From contig JAHKKQ010000034.1 in NCBI GenBank assembly GCA_020027805.1, forward strand, positions 1 to 15,744: a DNA stretch of 15,744 nucleotides, given 5' to 3'. Source of the DNA: Candidatus Dadabacteria bacterium. Lineage in GTDB: Bacteria > Desulfobacterota_D > UBA1144 > Nemesobacterales > UBA2774. How positions within the stretch are numbered: the stretch's first letter is position 1; the number at the start of each line of letters is the position of its first letter. This document shows, piece by piece, positions 12,236 to 15,744 of this stretch. The translations under genes and the position numbers were made by a program. Below the pieces are notes generated by a model, which was given only the letters and a program-made list of their open reading frames with translations, was not told where the DNA came from and did no database searches.

Positions 12236-13549
12236 ATGAATCTGAGCGTGATCGGCACCGGCTACGTGGGTCTTGTCACAGGGGCGTGCCTCGCGGGCAG
12301 CGGCAACAACGTGATATGCGTCGACATCGACGAGACGAAAGTAAAGAGTCTCAAGAAAGGGCACGTTCCCTTCTACGAGCCCGGTCTCGAAGAGATAGTG
12401 AAAAAGAACTTCAAGGAAAAGCGCCTCCATTTCACTACCGACATCGGCTATGCGATTAAGAACTCCTTTATCGTTCTCATCGCGGTCGGGACCCCGCCCA
12501 ATCACGACGGCTCGGCGAATATGGACGCCGTCCTGAGCGTCGCGAGATCGATCGGGGAGCACATGGACGGTTACAAGATAATCGTTACGAAGAGCACGGT
12601 GCCGGTCGGGACGACCGAAATGATACGCGACGAGATAAGAAAGCTGACCGCGATCGAGTTCGACGTAGCGTCTAACCCCGAGTTCTTGAAGGAGGGTAAC
12701 GCGGTAGAGGACTTCATGAAGCCCGACAGGGTCATCATAGGGGTCGACAAACCCTCCGTGGGCGGAGTCCTGAAGGAGCTCTATTCGGCCTTCATGCGCT
12801 CGAGTGACAGGGCGATAGTCGTATCGATCAGGTCCTCGGAGCTCGCTAAATATGCTGCCAATGCGATGCTCGCCACGAGGATCTCGTTCATGAACGACAT
12901 CGCCAACCTGTGCGAGCTCGTAGGGGCCGACATATCCGAGATAAGGTTGGCCATCGGCTCCGACGGGAGGATAGGGCGTCATTTCCTCTTCCCCGGCATA
13001 GGCTACGGCGGCTCCTGTTTCCCGAAGGACGTAAAGGCGCTCATAAGCACCGCGCGCGCCCTCGGTTACGACCTCAAAGTCTCGAGGGCGACCGACGAGG
13101 TGAACACGAGGCAGAGGGAGCTCTTCTGGAACAAGATCGCGGGGTATTACAAGGGCGGGCTCAAGGGCAGGAGAATTGGAGTCTGGGGTATTTCTTTCAA
13201 GCCTGAAACGGACGATATAAGGGAAGCGCCCTCGCTCTATATCATAGATAAGCTCACGGCCGCGGGCGCCGAAGTGGTCGTCCACGACCCTGTCGCCATG
13301 GAAAATGCGAGAAGGCATTACGGTGACAGCGTAGAGTACGGCGGGTCCAATTATGACGCGTGCAGGGGGGCGCACGGCCTCGTCATCAATACCGAGTGGA
13401 ACGAGTACAGGCAGCCCGATTTTACGAAGATGAAAGAGCTTATGAAAGACTATGTGATTTTTGACGGCAGGAACTTATACGACCCGGTAAAGCTTGAGAA
13501 TCATGGGTTTAAATATTTCGGCGTCGGGATTGGTACTCCCCCGGGCTAA
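12236..13549 (+). CDS. ugd: UDP-glucose 6-dehydrogenase
   Basis: The enzyme oxidises UDP-glucose to UDP-glucuronate using two NAD+, supplying uronic acid for capsule, exopolysaccharide or lipopolysaccharide. The protein is 437 aa, typical of bacterial UGDH. NAD-binding Rossmann motif GTGYVG (7-12) with Asp at the end of strand 2 (VDID, about 30-33). Also AVGTPP (83-88), STVPVGT (120-126), SNPEFLKEG (146-154, active-site Glu149), the central helix SSELAKYAANAM (about 200-211, Lys205) and the catalytic Cys261 in GYGGSCFPKD. The C-terminal UDP-binding domain has GISFKPETDDIREAPS (about 313-328). I chose ATG 12236 because GGAG lies 8 nt upstream and MNLSVIGTGYVG is the family N-terminus; an in-frame GTG at 12227 would overlap that Shine-Dalgarno. 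A close GDP-mannose dehydrogenase relative is less likely, given length and motifs. It follows the LuxR-type regulator, which may or may not control it. Confidence 0.92.
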   Translation: MNLSVIGTGYVGLVTGACLAGSGNNVICVDIDETKVKSLKKGHVPFYEPGLEEIVKKNFKEKRLHFTTDIGYAIKNSFIVLIAVGTPPNHDGSANMDAVLSVARSIGEHMDGYKIIVTKSTVPVGTTEMIRDEIRKLTAIEFDVASNPEFLKEGNAVEDFMKPDRVIIGVDKPSVGGVLKELYSAFMRSSDRAIVVSIRSSELAKYAANAMLATRISFMNDIANLCELVGADISEIRLAIGSDGRIGRHFLFPGIGYGGSCFPKDVKALISTARALGYDLKVSRATDEVNTRQRELFWNKIAGYYKGGLKGRRIGVWGISFKPETDDIREAPSLYIIDKLTAAGAEVVVHDPVAMENARRHYGDSVEYGGSNYDACRGAHGLVINTEWNEYRQPDFTKMKELMKDYVIFDGRNLYDPVKLENHGFKYFGVGIGTPPG

Positions 13550-13668
13550 AAAAACGCAGATGCCCTACGCTCCGGGCACTTGTCTCGGTTCTCCTCACTT
13601 TGATCTCGAATTATTACGGTTGAACGGCTCGGTCTGTCTCAAACGGAAGTCCATGCTCCCCTTGTCGT

Positions 13669-13687
13669 CCGCGCGAACCCTGCGCGG
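13669..13687. repeat. GC-rich hairpin downstream of UDP-glucose dehydrogenase
   Basis: CCGCGC (13669-13674) and GCGCGG (13682-13687) pair around a 7-nt loop. No T-run follows, so it is not a standard intrinsic terminator. It lies in the 285-bp gap 13550-13834, whose first 160 bp otherwise show no gene. Confidence 0.35.
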
Positions 13688-13723
13688 GACTCCTCCTGCT
13701 CCCATATCCTTATCCCGTAACTA

Positions 13724-13761
13724 CCGGATAAAGTAAGAAATTATAAGAGATTTTTATCCGG
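13724..13761. promoter_or_regulatory. 9-bp inverted repeat upstream of the secreted-protein/OmpA promoter
   Basis: CCGGATAAA (13724-13732) and TTTATCCGG (13753-13761) are exact reverse complements separated by 20 bp. A related TTATCCCG lies just upstream (13710-13717). The array ends 12 bp before the -35 of a strong promoter, a suitable position for an activator site. A stem-loop at the end of the upstream transcript is the alternative. Confidence 0.45.
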
Positions 13762-13773
13762 GTGAAATATTGA

Positions 13774-13803
13774 TTGACAGATTAAATCTTATTTTGCTAT
13801 GAT
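13774..13803 (+). promoter_or_regulatory. Strong sigma-70-like promoter of the secreted-protein/OmpA genes
   Basis: Perfect TTGACA (13774-13779), 18 bp, TATGAT (13798-13803), with an extended -10 TGC immediately upstream (13795-13797). The start would be near 13810, leaving a leader of about 25 nt that contains the Shine-Dalgarno. It is the best promoter in the window. Confidence 0.7.
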
Positions 13804-13834
13804 GAAGGGAGGTTAAAGTGTGAGGAGGGTTAAT

Positions 13835-14425
13835 ATGCACTCAACTGCCGGTTTGATTCTCATGAAGCATTTCTTGTATGTATTTTTTATTTCTCTGGTC
13901 ACGGTTTTTTCTTCTAGCGGTTTTCTCACGGCACAGGAAGAGGAGGGCGTAGTCGAAGTGGAAGAAGCCAAGGAATCGGCCCCGCCGGCTCCCGCTGACA
14001 AGCCCGTTGAGAAGACTCCGTCGGTCCTGGCTGCGACGGACGGCGAATATACGGACGTAAAGCTGGAAGTCACGGAGCTTAAGCGCACAAGCGGCGATAC
14101 GCTCACCTTAAAGTTCACGATAATCAATGATTCGTCCGAGCATATGAGTTTCAGCTACGACTTTGGGGAGGCAGGAAAGTATCATACTATTGATTTTAAC
14201 AGCGTAGGCGGAGTCAATTTGGTTGATGCAGCCGGCAAAAAGAAATACCTGGTGCTCCGGGATTCGGCCGGGAATTGTTTGTGCAGCCGCGGTTTAAAGG
14301 ATCTTCAGCCCGGGTCGCGCGCGAATCTCTATGCCAAGTTCCCCGCGCCTCCCGGGGACGTAGAAAAGATAACCGTAGAGATACCCCATTTCATTCCGAT
14401 GGATGACGTTCCTATCAGCAAGTAG
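13835..14425 (+). CDS. Secreted protein with CLC motif; partner module of the OmpA-domain protein
   Basis: This is an exported protein of 196 aa. A signal peptide (about 1-33, hydrophobic core 13-31, likely cleavage after LTA) is followed by an acidic, Pro-rich linker (about 35-62). The beta-rich domain (about 72-196) has DVKLEVTELKRTSGDTLTLKF, a central VNLVDAAGKKKYLVLRD (127-143), C148-L-C150-S, QPG, and a tail FPAPPGDV...VPI (169-194). From memory, the order 'LVD...KYLVLRD...CLCS...PG...APP.DV...DVPI' matches the N-terminal part of larger OmpA-family proteins, notably in actinobacteria. I cannot name a function. ATG 13835 is preceded by GGAGGG at 5 nt. An internal ATG at 13862 would give a more canonical signal peptide but has no Shine-Dalgarno. 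It is followed 93 bp later by the OmpA-domain gene, probably on the same transcript. Confidence 0.75.
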   Translation: MHSTAGLILMKHFLYVFFISLVTVFSSSGFLTAQEEEGVVEVEEAKESAPPAPADKPVEKTPSVLAATDGEYTDVKLEVTELKRTSGDTLTLKFTIINDSSEHMSFSYDFGEAGKYHTIDFNSVGGVNLVDAAGKKKYLVLRDSAGNCLCSRGLKDLQPGSRANLYAKFPAPPGDVEKITVEIPHFIPMDDVPISK

Positions 14426-14518
14426 GGAAGCCCGGTTTCGCGTGTTGAGACCGATCTCTAGTCTGCCGCCGCTTCATAAAGGCGTGGGTCGAATCAGGTA
14501 TTGTCCGGGGAGGTTCTC

Positions 14519-15082
14519 ATGTCAAATTTGATTTGCTCGATAAAAAGAGGGGGATGCCTCCTCTTGATCGCCGGTACCATTATTTCCGCTGTCATTTTTC
14601 CAGATGCCGCAAGGGCCCAGGTAGACCTGGAACTTAGGGTTCTAGATATTATCTTCAGTGTCGAAGACCTGGAAGGGGAAACTCTCGACCTTGAGGTAAA
14701 GGAAACCGAAACCGAGATAAGGATCGAGCTTTCGGGAGACATTCTGTTTGATTTCGATAAATGGGATATACGCCCCGCAGCGGAGCCCGTGCTCACCCAG
14801 GTTGCGGAGGTTATAAACAAATACCCCAATGCCGCCGTTTTGATAGAGGGTTATACCGATTCAAAGGGTAAGGACTCCTATAACCTCAAGCTCTCTGACA
14901 GGCGCGCCGCGTCCGTAAAGGACTGGCTTCTGAAAAAGGGCGGGGTCGGCAACAAAAATATAACTACAAAAGGCCTGGGAGAAGCAGACCCCGCAGCCCC
15001 CAACGAAAATCCCGACGGGAGCGATAACCCCGAAGGACGGCAGAAAAACCGGAGGGTGGAGATAACGGTGAAGAAGGGATAG
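14519..15082 (+). CDS. OmpA-family protein, peptidoglycan-binding (periplasmic)
   Basis: This exported protein of 187 aa would anchor non-covalently to peptidoglycan. The signal peptide spans residues 1-33, with cleavage likely after ARA and before QVDLEL. A short linker domain (35-72: LRVLDIIFSVEDLEGETLDLEVKE) precedes the OmpA-like domain (about 73-187). That domain shows DILFDFDKWDIRPAAEPVL (74-92), GYTDSKG with Asp114, LSDRRAASVKDWL with Arg129 (these two correspond to the diaminopimelate-binding pair), TKGLGEADP (150-158) and the closing KNRRVEI. There is no N-terminal beta-barrel, so it is not a porin-type OmpA. The lipobox is also absent, so it is soluble or partner-bound. GGGGAGG lies 5 nt before ATG 14519; an in-frame TTG at 14501 would include that Shine-Dalgarno in the coding sequence and was rejected. 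It follows the CLC-motif gene and the two may form one functional unit. Confidence 0.92.
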   Translation: MSNLICSIKRGGCLLLIAGTIISAVIFPDAARAQVDLELRVLDIIFSVEDLEGETLDLEVKETETEIRIELSGDILFDFDKWDIRPAAEPVLTQVAEVINKYPNAAVLIEGYTDSKGKDSYNLKLSDRRAASVKDWLLKKGGVGNKNITTKGLGEADPAAPNENPDGSDNPEGRQKNRRVEITVKKG

Positions 15083-15205
15083 CCGGAGGGCAGGAGTTCA
15101 AAGTGTACGGATATTTCAGCCGGAATTGCCAATGTCCTCAACTGCAGAAGTCTTCGTAGCGAGTATTCCGGTCGGGTTATTATTTCTGCCTGGAATGAGC
15201 CGGGG

Positions 15206-15744
15206 TCAAAGGTTCACTTCTATGTTTTTCTTCTTCCTCTTCCCATAGATCATGAGCTGGTACCTGTTCTGCAGGTGTAGCTTATGAAAGATATTCGTAA
15301 TATGCGCTTTCACGGTCTTTTCGCTGACCGAGAGCAATGCCGCTATATCCTTATTGCTTTCCCCGGCGGCGATAAGCTTTATGATCTTTGACTCGGTCTT
15401 GGTTATGTTCGAGGGCTCGGTTTTTTTATCGGCGGGAGCCGGATTTTCGCTCGCCTCTCTCTTGATTACAGCCACGAGCTCTGTGGATGTAGTCTCGTGA
15501 CTGACATTGATAAGGTTGGGGATGCCCTCTCCGGCCGTCCCTCCCTCTGTGAACTGGATAACCCTTATGGCCGACCTCTTGATCTCGCCCGATCGCATGA
15601 TCTTTTCGATATCGTACGCGGATTCCCTGTTGTCGAGGAAAATAAAATCGGGGCTCATCTCCTTCGCGAAATTTTTCAGATTCCTCAGACCGGCCCCCTC
15701 CGCGACAATTGTCATGCCCGCCTCGAACTCGAGTATCTTTCGTA
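15206..15744 (-). CDS. LuxR/NarL-type regulator with degenerate receiver (partial, N-terminus beyond the right edge)
   Basis: This is a transcription regulator, open at the right edge. The frame continues upstream of the first in-window ATG (15715) as RKILEFEAG, which matches the usual receiver helix 1 / strand 2 (G-L-R-x-I-L-E). That ATG is therefore internal, and the true start lies outside. In the receiver part the acceptor-like Asp is present (DFIFLDNRES, Asp at 28 counted from the internal Met) and a Thr is at the switch position (IQFTEGG). The conserved Lys of the K-D turn is replaced in LINVSHETT. A charged linker (about 87-103) leads to the LuxR helix-turn-helix (ITKTESKIIKLIAAGESNKDI, then VSEKTVKAHITNIFHKL). 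The HTH is very like that of the regulator at 11390, including the shared KIIKL, NK and SEKTVK. It converges on the OmpA gene across 123 bp. Confidence 0.85.
   Translation of the reverse strand, partial: RKILEFEAGMTIVAEGAGLRNLKNFAKEMSPDFIFLDNRESAYDIEKIMRSGEIKRSAIRVIQFTEGGTAGEGIPNLINVSHETTSTELVAVIKREASENPAPADKKTEPSNITKTESKIIKLIAAGESNKDIAALLSVSEKTVKAHITNIFHKLHLQNRYQLMIYGKRKKKNIEVNL

Noticed and set aside
12110..13375. 421-residue open frame on the minus strand opposite UDP-glucose dehydrogenase
   Set aside because: It is antisense to a complete, motif-perfect ugd gene, has Arg/Asp/Val-rich composition with no recognisable domain, and is explained by the codon bias of the sense gene.
13494..13736. 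80-residue frame overlapping the end of ugd and the following gap
   Set aside because: It starts inside ugd in another frame, has no Shine-Dalgarno and no recognisable features. The gap contains hairpins and motif arrays instead.
15120..15171. CCGGAAT...ATTCCGG inverted repeat between the OmpA gene and the partial LuxR gene
   Set aside because: Seven-base arms with a 38-bp centre in a convergent gap, with no T-run and no promoter nearby. It could easily be chance.
1..15744. CRISPR array, prophage, insertion sequence, toxin-antitoxin or other defence locus
   Set aside because: There are no regularly spaced direct repeats, no transposase, integrase or nuclease domains and no small paired toxin/antitoxin frames with ribosome sites. 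The window is housekeeping and envelope genes.
1..15744. tRNA, rRNA or other structural RNA gene
   Set aside because: No intergenic stretch shows a cloverleaf with a GTTCRA-type T-loop or any rRNA-like segment.

Overview
The window is a compact stretch of chromosome from an uncultured-looking, Gram-negative (diderm) bacterium. The diderm reading rests on three things: a TolC-type outer-membrane channel with its periplasmic adaptor and a MacB-like ABC exporter, an OmpA-type peptidoglycan anchor, and a lipoprotein with a classic lipobox. By eye the DNA is moderately GC-rich, yet AGG (Arg) and ATA (Ile) codons are very frequent in every core gene. I associate that mix with deep-branching, Desulfobacterota- or Dadabacteria-like lineages, but this is a weak inference and no marker gene here fixes the taxonomy. 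I found no phage, transposase, CRISPR, tRNA or rRNA genes.

Layout. The left edge holds the N-terminal half of enolase (minus strand, GTG start). Divergent from it is an exported FG-GAP beta-propeller lipoprotein (925-2790). Converging on that lipoprotein is a four-gene minus-strand export operon in the order tolC-like, macA-like, ABC ATPase, MacB-type permease (7120 down to 2819), with overlaps or tiny gaps at each junction. A short divergent control region (7121-7218) carries a perfect 11-bp dyad built from two GTTGCAAC palindromes and separates the exporter from hemW (7219-8376). HemW ends 6 bp from a converging DUF1285-family gene, which lies downstream of a YjbQ/UPF0047 gene. Divergent from YjbQ is a small MTH1187-type thiamine-binding-family protein, so two families with thiamine links share one intergenic region. 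A 386-bp gene-free stretch (9736-10121) is packed with hairpin-forming repeats. dprA follows.

The right third looks envelope-related and regulatory. It holds a LuxR-type regulator whose receiver domain has lost its acidic pair (11390-12073), UDP-glucose dehydrogenase (12236-13549), then a strong promoter driving a secreted CLC-motif protein and an OmpA-domain protein (13835-15082). A second, partial LuxR-type regulator with a degenerate receiver runs off the right edge on the minus strand.

Functionally the window mixes housekeeping genes (eno, hemW, dprA) with envelope biology: drug or metabolite export, nucleotide-sugar supply for surface polysaccharide, and peptidoglycan anchoring. Most genes have strong Shine-Dalgarno sequences. 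hemW, the DUF1285 gene and dprA have none, and instead have promoter-like -10 boxes placed so that transcription would start at or next to the ATG. The points I rate highest are these leaderless candidates, the divergent GTTGCAAC control region, the Cys-His substitution in the receiver, and the split secreted-protein/OmpA module.
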